Below, piece by piece: positions 57,342-64,000 of a stretch of DNA of 64,000 bases; the stretch's first letter is position 1; every line of letters begins with the position of its first letter. The notes under the pieces were generated by a model. It was not told where the DNA came from and ran no database searches. It was given only the letters and a program-made list of their open reading frames with translations. The DNA comes from an uncultured Chloroflexales bacterium (lineage in GTDB: Bacteria > Chloroflexota > Chloroflexia > Chloroflexales > Chloroflexaceae). Made by a program: the position numbers and the translations under genes. The stretch covers positions 1 to 64,000 of the forward strand of contig CALGUG010000028.1 of assembly GCA_937902315.1 (NCBI GenBank). Reading direction: 5' to 3'.

Positions 57342-58355
57342 TTATAACAAAGCGCTTGCTTGGGATCGCATAGCGGCGACCGCCTGGGTAGTCTCCTGCT
57401 CGATCAAAGCCGCGTTGATCATAGCACCAGTGCGCATACCTGCCGCCGCCGCAGAGATCACTGTACCAAAAGGATCGTTCAGGTTGCCTGCCACCCATAC
57501 CCCAGCCAGCGAAGTCGCCCCGCGCGTATCGGCGGCGATATAGCTTGAGAGAACTTGGCCCGCCACCTCGTGAGTGCTCAACTCCAGCCCCAAGGACTTG
57601 ATAAACGGCGCTCTGGCCCATAAACGGCTGCTGACCGCCAAAACTCGGCGCTTCACGTACTGGCCTGCCTCTAGGCGCACGCCCACGATCTGATCGTCTT
57701 GAATATCGAGCGCCAGCACTTTGCCCTCCACAATCGGGATATTGCGGGCCATCAACTGTTCGCGCTGTTCAGGGCTAAGCGGCGGTGCAGTATGCTGAAA
57801 GAAAACGATATCGTCGCTGAGCTGGCGAAACATCAAAGCGCTATGAAGCGCCATAGGTCCGCTGGCCAAAATACCGATCGGCTGATCGCGCACCTCCCAA
57901 CCGTGGCAATAAGGGCAATGCACCACATCGCGGCCCCAACGCTCGGCAAGGCCCGCCACATCGGGCAGCTCATCGAACGCACCCGCCGCCAACAAGATCT
58001 GGCGTGCCACAACGACTCTGCCATCAGCCAAGCTCACTCGAAAGCTGCTCTCTTGCTCATCAGGATCAAGTCGCTCAATCGTCTCGACTTGGCCGCGCAC
58101 CATCTGGCCGCCATAGCTCTCGACCTCGGCCCGACCGATCGCCAAAAACTCCAGAGGGGGCGTGCCATCGCGCGTCAGGAAGTTGTGCATATGAGCGGCT
58201 GGCGCATTGCGCGGCTCGCCACTATCGATCATCAACACCGAACGTCGCACCCGTACCAAGGCCAAAGCGCCACTCAGGCCCGCCGCCCCGCCGCCAACCA
58301 CCACCACATCATAAAGCTTCTGGGAAGCCTGATCTCGCTTGACTGTCGCTTGCAT
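57342..58355 (-). CDS. Thioredoxin-reductase-like NAD(P)/FAD-dependent oxidoreductase
   Basis: 337 residues, with AAAGGG before the ATG. FAD-binding VVVGGGAAGLSGALALV (18-34), redox pair C147-P-Y-C150 in HCPYCHGWEVRDQPIGILA and a closing ADTRGATSLAGVWVAGNLNDPFGTVISAAAAGMRTG (FAD contact). The layout is that of low-molecular-weight thioredoxin reductases, but CPYC replaces CATC, a form seen in GliT/HlmI-like and related flavoproteins. It may reduce a thioredoxin or a small disulfide. It is 93 bp downstream of an Rrf2 gene, and both have the same operator. Confidence 0.92.
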   Translation of the reverse strand: MQATVKRDQASQKLYDVVVVGGGAAGLSGALALVRVRRSVLMIDSGEPRNAPAAHMHNFLTRDGTPPLEFLAIGRAEVESYGGQMVRGQVETIERLDPDEQESSFRVSLADGRVVVARQILLAAGAFDELPDVAGLAERWGRDVVHCPYCHGWEVRDQPIGILASGPMALHSALMFRQLSDDIVFFQHTAPPLSPEQREQLMARNIPIVEGKVLALDIQDDQIVGVRLEAGQYVKRRVLAVSSRLWARAPFIKSLGLELSTHEVAGQVLSSYIAADTRGATSLAGVWVAGNLNDPFGTVISAAAAGMRTGAMINAALIEQETTQAVAAMRSQASALL

Positions 58356-58381
58356 ACCAACCCTTTCACACGTTTTGTTTA

Positions 58382-58406
58382 ATTACAGATATAATGAGTC
58401 TGTAAT
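58382..58406 (-). promoter_or_regulatory. Operator-like inverted repeat before the flavoprotein gene
   Basis: A perfect inverted repeat ATTACAGA-N9-TCTGTAAT, 27 bp upstream of the oxidoreductase start. In - strand reading it matches the site at 58892-58916 at 22 of 25 positions. It overlaps a TATAAT-like hexamer, so binding would hinder the polymerase. The likely binder is the Rrf2 protein coded next to it. Confidence 0.8.
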
Positions 58407-58448
58407 ATCTGCAATCTGTCCACAAAAAAACCGCATCCAAGCTCGGCT

Positions 58449-58877
58449 CTAGACTGGCTGTTGTTCGAGCCGCTTGAGCCAATCCTCACTCTGATGGGCG
58501 AACTCGACCAGTTTTCGCTCTTGAAGGTAGCTTTCCAAACGCGCTTCGGCGTCTTTCATCACATGCTGGATCACACACGAATCGTGTTGCAGACCCGCCC
58601 CGCAGTGGAAGAGCGAGGCGGTGCCTTCGATAGCTTGGATCACATCAAGGAACGAGACCTCTTCTTTGGGCTTGACCAGCTTGTAGCCGCCGTGTACGCC
58701 AGGAGTCGATTCGATCAGGCCAGCTTTGACCAGTTTGGTCAAAATCTTCGAGAGGTAGGTCGGCGAGAGGGCTTGGATCTCGGCCAGCTGCTGAAGCCCC
58801 AAGGTTGTGCCACTCGGCAGCGATACGATATGGAGCATGGTATGCAGAGCATAATTGGTGGCTTGGGAATATTTCAT
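58449..58877 (-). CDS. Rrf2-family transcriptional regulator
   Basis: 142 residues: MKYSQATNYALHTMLHIVSL, a winged helix (LAEIQALSPTYLSKILTKLVKAGLIESTPGVHGGYKL) and a dimer helix. Only two Cys (C92 and C101, eight residues apart) replace the three-Cys cluster of IscR/NsrR, so an Fe-S cluster is not assured. A thiol switch as in HypR/CymR-like members is an alternative. It sits upstream of the thioredoxin-reductase-like gene, and the same 25-bp operator stands before both genes, which points to self-control and control of the reductase. Confidence 0.94.
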   Translation of the reverse strand: MKYSQATNYALHTMLHIVSLPSGTTLGLQQLAEIQALSPTYLSKILTKLVKAGLIESTPGVHGGYKLVKPKEEVSFLDVIQAIEGTASLFHCGAGLQHDSCVIQHVMKDAEARLESYLQERKLVEFAHQSEDWLKRLEQQPV

Positions 58878-58891
58878 AAGCTTGCTTCTAA

Positions 58892-58916
58892 ATTACAGAC
58901 TCACTTTATCTATAAT
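58892..58916 (-). promoter_or_regulatory. Operator-like inverted repeat before rrf2
   Basis: ATTACAGA-N9-TCTATAAT, one mismatch from perfect symmetry, 14 bp upstream of the rrf2 ATG. It is the twin of the site at 58382-58406 and contains the probable -10 region of rrf2. Confidence 0.8.
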
Positions 58917-58956
58917 AGACCATAAGCGAAGCGGAGTCAAGCGAAATGAGAAAATC

Positions 58957-59008
58957 AAAACGGCTTATAAGGGAACTGCTTTCATGCAAGCTCTCTTATA
59001 AGCCGTTT
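58957..59008 (-). terminator. Terminator of the PucR-type regulator gene
   Basis: A 14-bp perfect stem, AAACGGCTTATAAG (58958-58971) with CTTATAAGCCGTTT (58995-59008), 19 bp after the stop on the - strand. It is followed there by TTTTGATTTT. Confidence 0.88.
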
Positions 59009-59027
59009 CGGAGCGATTTAAAGAGGC

Positions 59028-60683
59028 CTATTCCTCGAGGGTACGCAGAACGCGATGGGCTTTCAGCGCCAACCAGAGCGCAAAGTGCTCGTCAGGGTCG
59101 TTCAAATTGAGGCCGCTGATCTGGCTAATGCGCTCCAAACGATAAAGCAAGGTATTGCGGTGAACGTGAATCGCTTTGGCGGTTTGGGCCAGATTACCAA
59201 GATTATTGAAGTAGGCTTCGAGTGTTTTGAGCAACTCGCCGCCCTGCTTAGCATCGCTGCCCTGCTTCAGATCGTAGGCGACCAGCTTCGAAAGCGTCTC
59301 GCGGTAAAAGGCCCACAGTTCGGGCGTTTCGCGCAGACGCAAGAGTAAGCGGTACACACCCAAGTCGCTAAAGGCTAAGACGCGCTCTTGACCAAAGAGC
59401 TGGCGGCCCAGCATCAACGCTTGTTCGCTCTCTTCGAGTGAGCGCGACCACTCCGAGAGGCTGTTGGCGAGCGTACCCAAAGCCAGCACCACATCGCGAT
59501 AGTCGCTGGTAAGGCGCTGACGTAGGGCCTCGGCCACCTCGCGCGGACGCAGCATGGCGCGGTTGCGGCCCTGCTCGGCGCTGTCGCCGCCCGTCTCGCC
59601 GCTGGGTAAGAAGCAGAGCACAGCGCTTTCGCGGCGTAGCAGTGGCGCAGCGATATTGCGCCGATTCAGCTCGTTTTGAATGGTGTTCATCACGCGGCCC
59701 AAAGTAGCGCTGTCGGCATTCTCGATGTAGGTGAGCAACGCGACATGAGGCAACGAGAGATTGTAGCCTAGGTCTTGGCCGCGCTGATGCAGAGCTGCCG
59801 GGTCGGAATGCGGGCCAGCCAAAACCGCCGATAAAAAATCGCCGCGCAAGCGTTCTTCGGTGGCTTGGACGGCGTGCTCCTTTGCGAGCTCTAGTGCAAG
59901 TGCGATCGCACTTTGTTGCACTGCGAGGGTGTCCCATTTGTCGAGCGAACTCCCCGCAAGCGCAACGTAACCAACGATATTGGCCGCGCCCTTTAGGGGG
60001 TTAGGTACCCGGGCCGCGGCTTCGATCTGTTCGACCCAGATCTGTTGGTTGAGCACTTGAATGGGCTTTTCGATCGGCAAATTGAGCGATGTAGGCGTTG
60101 GGCGCAACGATTGCAGTGCGATGCGCGCCGAACCACGCGCCCGCACAGCACGCAATTCGCCATTGCTGCTGTAACAGGCCACGCCCTGCCCCGTGCGTTC
60201 TGCAAGAACTTCTAAGAGACCAGGCACACCCATACCAGCCAACGATCGCTGGGTCAGGGCATTGTATAACTGCGCTCCACGTCGTTCAATCTGAGCATCA
60301 TAGTCGCTGATCAAACGCAAAATCTCGCGTTCGACCTCGCGCAGATCGCTCGAATCGGGGATCTGCAGCAAGGGCATGCCTGCCACTTCCGATGCCTCGC
60401 GATCCGCATCGTTCAGCTCGCCCTTCACGACCATAGCTGCAACCGAGACCCGCGCCAAGCGACCTATCAGCTCCGCCACCGTCAACTGCTCGTCTAATTC
60501 GTAGGCAGCCTGAACCGAAACCAGAGCGATCTCGCCGCCCCGCAAGCCGATAAAAGCCGGCAGCGTTGCGCGCAGAGGAGCTGGCCGTGTCACTTGTCGG
60601 GATAAGCCACTAGCACCGGCGACGGTGTGAGTTCCTGGCGGCAGTGCCAGACGAAGAATATCGCGGACGCTAATATTTGGCAC
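59028..60683 (-). CDS. PucR-family transcriptional regulator
   Basis: 551 residues. The N-terminal PucR domain (MPNISVRDILRLALPPGTHTVAGASGLSRQV, 1-125) is followed by a GAF-like middle (about 160-300), a CdaR GGDEF-like domain (about 300-470) and the C-terminal PucR helix-turn-helix HTH_30 (LLKTLEAYFNNLGNLAQTAKAIHVHRNTLLYRLERISQISGLNLNDPDEHFALWLALKAHR, 490-547). Relatives control purine breakdown, proline or GABA use. No such genes adjoin, so its targets are unknown. A BMP nucleoside importer lies in the window but 50 kb away. Confidence 0.94.
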   Translation of the reverse strand: MPNISVRDILRLALPPGTHTVAGASGLSRQVTRPAPLRATLPAFIGLRGGEIALVSVQAAYELDEQLTVAELIGRLARVSVAAMVVKGELNDADREASEVAGMPLLQIPDSSDLREVEREILRLISDYDAQIERRGAQLYNALTQRSLAGMGVPGLLEVLAERTGQGVACYSSNGELRAVRARGSARIALQSLRPTPTSLNLPIEKPIQVLNQQIWVEQIEAAARVPNPLKGAANIVGYVALAGSSLDKWDTLAVQQSAIALALELAKEHAVQATEERLRGDFLSAVLAGPHSDPAALHQRGQDLGYNLSLPHVALLTYIENADSATLGRVMNTIQNELNRRNIAAPLLRRESAVLCFLPSGETGGDSAEQGRNRAMLRPREVAEALRQRLTSDYRDVVLALGTLANSLSEWSRSLEESEQALMLGRQLFGQERVLAFSDLGVYRLLLRLRETPELWAFYRETLSKLVAYDLKQGSDAKQGGELLKTLEAYFNNLGNLAQTAKAIHVHRNTLLYRLERISQISGLNLNDPDEHFALWLALKAHRVLRTLEE

Positions 60684-60802
60684 AGTATTTGTGTTACTAC
60701 AGGCTGAAAGCCAAGGAGATTATGTCAAGAATAGACTGCTACTGTTATTATAGCATGCCAAAGCGAATATCGTTGGGAAAATCGCTGCTTGCTTGCCCTA
60801 TT

Positions 60803-60814
60803 ATACCAAATTCG
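60803..60814 (+). repeat. Lone family B end
   Basis: ATACCAAATTCG, one base from the family B terminal repeat, with no partner within 200 bp. It lies in the 243-bp gap between cysS and the PucR gene, which holds no gene. Confidence 0.45.
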
Positions 60815-60878
60815 ACCGCCGACAATTGTGCTTTATAAACCAAAAAACTAGAGAATAGGCAACCTCGTGCTCAACCAC

Positions 60879-60913
60879 AAAAAAACTCCCTCCCGTCGAA
60901 CGACGAGAGGGAG
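60879..60913 (-). terminator. Terminator of cysS
   Basis: CTCCCTCCCGTCG and CGACGAGAGGGAG (60886-60898 with 60901-60913) pair with one mismatch. On the - strand the stem is followed by seven T. It lies 13 bp after the stop. Confidence 0.88.
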
Positions 60914-60926
60914 CAAAACCTGCACC

Positions 60927-62117
60927 TTAAGCTGCGAAGGTGAAGCCGAGTGCACCAGCCAGATCGCGCAGACGAGCTTGAGCGTCGCTCAGATCGCCCG
61001 AGCCGTTCTGAATGGCTTGGCCCAGCTCTTCTAAGGCTTGTAGCGCAGCGGGCGTGTTCAAATCGTCCTCAAGCGCGGCCACAAAACGATCGGCCTGAGC
61101 GCTGACATCGAGAGCCGGACCAGCGCTCGACTCTTTGGTCAGCGCTTCCTTCAGCATCTTGATGGTCTCTTCGCGGCGAATCACCTCGCTCTTCTCGTAC
61201 GAGAAGTCGGCGCGATAGGGGAAGCTCAGCAGATACCAGCGCAGTGCATCGGCGCTGTGCTCTTTGAGAGCATCGCGCACAAACACCATATTGCCCAGCG
61301 ACTTGCTCATCTTCACGCCGTCGAGCGCCACAGCACCGGTGTGCATCCAGAAGTTCACAAAGGGTCGCTTGCCCGTCACTGGCTCGGTTTGAGCGATCTC
61401 GCAGGGGTGGTGCGGGAAGATCAGATCGTTGCCGCCACCGTGGATATCGAGCTGCGGGCCGAGGTAGCGGGTCGACATGGCGCTGCACTCGATATGCCAG
61501 CCGGGTCGTCCGGGGCCCCACGGGCTGGGCCAAGTCGGGTCGCCCGGGTTGCCGCGCTGCCACAACACAAAGTCGAGCGGATCGCGCTTGTTGGGGTCGT
61601 TGGGGTTGTTGCCACGCTGATTAGCGGTCGCTAGCAGCTCGTCGTAGCCCATACGCGCCATAGCGCCGAAGTTGGGGTCGGTCTTGATGCTGAAGTAGAC
61701 ATTGCCGTTGCTAACATAGGCGTGGCCCGTTTCGAGCAGACGCGCAATGATCTCTTGCATGGTGTCGATCTCTTCGCTGGCCTTCGGGAAGAAGGTCGGC
61801 GGCAGCATATTCAAGCCAGCGCAGTCGGCCTGATACTGAGCGGTCTCGCGCTTAGCCAATTCGCGCCAGTCGACATTATCGCGGTTAGCGCGCTCAAAGA
61901 GCGGATCGTCCACATCGGTCACATTCTGACAGTAGCGAACGGTCGCACCCTTCCAGGTCAAAAAGCGCACCAGAGCATCGAAGACCATAAACGTGCGAGC
62001 GTGGCCCATGTGGGTTGTATCGTAAGGCGTTACACCACAAACATAGAGCGTCACCGGGCGATCGGTAGGAATGACGAATTCCTTCTTTTTGCCCGCGAGC
62101 GTATCAAAAAGCTGCAT
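60927..62117 (-). CDS. cysS: Short cysteinyl-tRNA synthetase with MshC-like features
   Basis: 396 residues, shorter than usual CysRS (about 460) and near MshC length. Zinc ligands C27, C211, H236 and E240, site HMGH (36-39) and K269-MSKS are present. Several blocks resemble mycothiol ligase MshC rather than CysRS: NVTDVDDPLFERANRDNVDW, NPNDPNKRDPLDFVLW and WPSPWGPGRPGWHIEC. But HHPCEIAQTE and a DALR helix (DDLNTPAALQALEELG) are CysRS-like, whereas the C-terminal tRNA-binding end with D-T-P-x-G-T-x-W is missing. Either a compact CysRS or a cysteine ligase of thiol synthesis; CysRS is the safer name. Confidence 0.85.
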   Translation of the reverse strand: MQLFDTLAGKKKEFVIPTDRPVTLYVCGVTPYDTTHMGHARTFMVFDALVRFLTWKGATVRYCQNVTDVDDPLFERANRDNVDWRELAKRETAQYQADCAGLNMLPPTFFPKASEEIDTMQEIIARLLETGHAYVSNGNVYFSIKTDPNFGAMARMGYDELLATANQRGNNPNDPNKRDPLDFVLWQRGNPGDPTWPSPWGPGRPGWHIECSAMSTRYLGPQLDIHGGGNDLIFPHHPCEIAQTEPVTGKRPFVNFWMHTGAVALDGVKMSKSLGNMVFVRDALKEHSADALRWYLLSFPYRADFSYEKSEVIRREETIKMLKEALTKESSAGPALDVSAQADRFVAALEDDLNTPAALQALEELGQAIQNGSGDLSDAQARLRDLAGALGFTFAA

Positions 62118-62145
62118 ATATTCCTCTCAAGATAAACAACATCGT

Positions 62146-63978
62146 TCAAGAAGCATACACTTCCACTTCGGTCTGGTCGCCGAGACGAGCAGCTTGTTGG
62201 AAGTTAATCGGTTGAACCGCCACTAGGGTAATGTCATCGTGTTGTTCAGCTTCGCCCATAAATACTTGCACACGTTCGATAATGGTATTCACCAACTGAT
62301 CGGGATCAGTATTAGGCGACAGTTCGCTTAGTAACGCCTCCAAACGTTCGAAGCCGAATATCTCGCCCTCCTCGTTATGAGCTTCTACCAGCCCATCGGT
62401 GAAGAAGAGCACCATATCACCCGGCTCGAGTATAACCTTCTGTTCCCTATAAACAGCTCCATCATACGCGCCAATTGGAAAACCGGCAACATCAATTGTG
62501 CGCACTCCGTCAGGATTCATAATCAGTGGTGCCATCATACCAGCATTCGCCACGCGCAGTTGCGAACTCGTTGTATCGAACAGAGCATACAAAACCGCTG
62601 CGTTCATACGATTAGCCTGCATACGACTCAGCAGGGTGCGCTGCACCCCGTTCAGCACCCGTACCGGAGTGACAGCATGGCGTGCTTGATTTTCGACCAC
62701 ACTACTGGTCAACGCCATCAAGAGCGCGGCACCCACACCCTTGCCCGAGATATCGCCCACGGCGATTCCGGCTTGCTCGTGTGGGAGTGAAACATAAGTA
62801 TAAAAGTCACCGCCGACCTCATAGGCTGGCAGCGAACGAGCCGCGACCTGCAGCGAGCCTGCTTGCCAGGGCGCAGTGCTGGGCAACAGGCCAGCCTGAA
62901 TATCGCGCGCCAACGCCAAACCATGGCGCAGTCGCTCGTTTTGATCTTCGATCGCCGCCAACGAGAGCTGCAAATGCTCGGCCATTTGGTTGAAGGTGCG
63001 CGCCATCTCGCTCACCTCATCGCTGCCGACCACCTGAATGCGGTGATCGAGCTTGCCCTGGCCCAAAGCAGCAACACCTCGTCCTAGCTCTTGCAGCGGC
63101 TCGATAATCAGCCGCGCTTGGCGCAAAGCCCAGCCCAAAGCCAGCATGCCCACCACCACAACCAAAGCTACCAAAATGAGCGTGCTTCGCCACGAGCTAG
63201 CAAAGGCCTCCGAGGTCAACTGCTCGGTCACCACCCACCAGCCCACCGGGCTGATTTGAAAGCGTGCGCCTACCACGGGCACGCCTTTGATGCCCTGATA
63301 TTGGGCGACATCATCAGTGGCGTTAAAGGAAGGCTGGGGCGAAAAACTGTTGACGCGTCGCTCACTTGGAGCGCCAAGCATTACCTCGCCCTTGCTATTG
63401 ATCAGATAGGCCTGAACCGTTTCAGTGGTTGTGGTGCGCAAAGACTGATCAATAAACACAGCCGAGATCTCGCCGCGTATCGCGCCGACCACTTGGCCCG
63501 AATCGTTGCGTAACGGCAAAACAAGCGAGAAGAGCGGCGTTCCATCAGAAGATAGATAGATATCGCCGCGCTGACCTTCGCCCTGCAAAGCCGATCGAAT
63601 CACGCGATCGTGGCTGTAGTCTTTCAATGAATTATAGCTGCTCTCACCTTCAAACGGCGCGAAGATAAGCTCGCGACCCGCCCGATCGACCACGATCAAC
63701 TGACGAATGTCAGGGTAATTGGCCCGCAGCAGATCTTGGATACTTGTTCGTAAACTATACTGCTCAAAATCGGAATCGAAAGTGCTTCCGATCCGAAGAA
63801 TCTGTGATTCTAAACTCGAAAGATAGATCGCGATATCGCGACCGATGCTACGCGCCAAGACGCGTTGATTATTGTAGACATTCTCCTGCTGCGTCCGAAA
63901 ACCGATAACGATCAGCAGAGTTCCGATAAGCAAGAGCGGCAGGGTCGATGTCAACAAATATGACCAGCGCAAGCGCAT
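62146..63978 (-). CDS. Membrane Cache-HAMP-PP2C (SpoIIE/RsbU-type) phosphatase
   Basis: 610 residues from the ATG at 63978; the frame stays open to the window edge, so the true start could be upstream. Membrane helix (7-27), a dCache-like sensor (30-255, IRQLIVVDRAGRELIFAP, YLINSKGEVMLGAP, VGWWVVTEQ), second helix (265-285), HAMP (286-340), coiled coil, then a PP2C-type SpoIIE domain (about 370-590: YEVGGDFYTY, VGDISGKGVGAALLMA, FFTDGLVEAHN, EQHDDITLVAV) with the metal-binding Asp residues. It should dephosphorylate an anti-anti-sigma factor in response to an external signal. No partner gene is visible. Confidence 0.93.
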   Translation of the reverse strand: MRLRWSYLLTSTLPLLLIGTLLIVIGFRTQQENVYNNQRVLARSIGRDIAIYLSSLESQILRIGSTFDSDFEQYSLRTSIQDLLRANYPDIRQLIVVDRAGRELIFAPFEGESSYNSLKDYSHDRVIRSALQGEGQRGDIYLSSDGTPLFSLVLPLRNDSGQVVGAIRGEISAVFIDQSLRTTTTETVQAYLINSKGEVMLGAPSERRVNSFSPQPSFNATDDVAQYQGIKGVPVVGARFQISPVGWWVVTEQLTSEAFASSWRSTLILVALVVVVGMLALGWALRQARLIIEPLQELGRGVAALGQGKLDHRIQVVGSDEVSEMARTFNQMAEHLQLSLAAIEDQNERLRHGLALARDIQAGLLPSTAPWQAGSLQVAARSLPAYEVGGDFYTYVSLPHEQAGIAVGDISGKGVGAALLMALTSSVVENQARHAVTPVRVLNGVQRTLLSRMQANRMNAAVLYALFDTTSSQLRVANAGMMAPLIMNPDGVRTIDVAGFPIGAYDGAVYREQKVILEPGDMVLFFTDGLVEAHNEEGEIFGFERLEALLSELSPNTDPDQLVNTIIERVQVFMGEAEQHDDITLVAVQPINFQQAARLGDQTEVEVYAS

Positions 63979-64000
63979 AGCGATGCTGCTTTGACGTCGA

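Noticed and set aside
1..64000. tRNA or rRNA genes
   Set aside because: No cloverleaf with a GGTTCGAATCC-type T-arm and no rRNA-like sequence was seen in any intergenic stretch.

Overview
The window looks like chromosomal DNA of a member of the Chloroflexota, probably class Chloroflexia. The reasons are a secreted protein with Thr/Pro/Asn-rich repeats ending in an IYLPKV-type motif, CGG-type lipoproteins with Thr/Ala/Pro-rich linkers, Flp pilins, DegS/LiaS-type kinases, and a full murein and division (dcw) cluster, which is expected in Chloroflexia but not in wall-less Dehalococcoidia. Genus cannot be fixed from the sequence. No tRNA, rRNA, CRISPR array, transposase or integrase was seen.

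Layout. 1-2.3 kb: end of a surface protein, a 32-aa Lys-rich protein, ruvA. 2.4-10.2 kb: a BMP-family (nucleoside-type) ABC transporter. Its lipoprotein, dual ATPase and first permease lie on the + strand. Its likely second permease lies inverted 2.4 kb away, beyond two identical Flp pilin genes and an orphan DegS-like kinase. 10.7-22.5 kb: accessory and metabolic genes (GNAT, MFS with divergent LysR, carB, methyltransferase, second GNAT, GH32 fructofuranosidase, second MFS, a 62-aa protein). 23-40.5 kb: a dcw cluster on the - strand, read mraZ, rsmH, ftsL, ftsI, murF, mraY, rhomboid protease, ftsW, two paralogous membrane proteins, murC, murB, ddl, ftsQ, ftsA, ftsZ. It starts at a sigma70-like promoter followed by three MraZ boxes, and a second promoter lies before murC. 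murD, murE and murG are absent; the rhomboid and the paralogue pair sit where murD and murG usually lie. 41-49 kb: moaC, a TlpA-like lipoprotein, miaA, a P1 (S58) peptidase, a NarL/LiaR-type two-component pair, homoserine dehydrogenase and a small unknown. 49.8-64 kb: ileS, an unknown protein, a double zinc-ribbon membrane protein, a family-5 solute-binding lipoprotein, an Rrf2 regulator with a thioredoxin-reductase-like flavoprotein, a PucR regulator, a short MshC-like cysS, and a Cache/HAMP/PP2C phosphatase.

The most distinctive non-coding signal is three families of short intergenic repeats. Family A has a 19-bp core (GCGTCCGCCTACGGCTACC) and occurs 12 times in both orientations. Family B is MITE-like, about 97-146 bp, with ends ATACCAAATCCG...CGGATTTGGTAT. 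Family C is a 27-bp palindrome that always lies next to A in the same order. They form mosaics, for example A inside B and B-B-A runs. A second clear signal is a matching 25-bp operator before both rrf2 and the flavoprotein gene.

All calls come from reading the sequence and from family knowledge. No database search was run.
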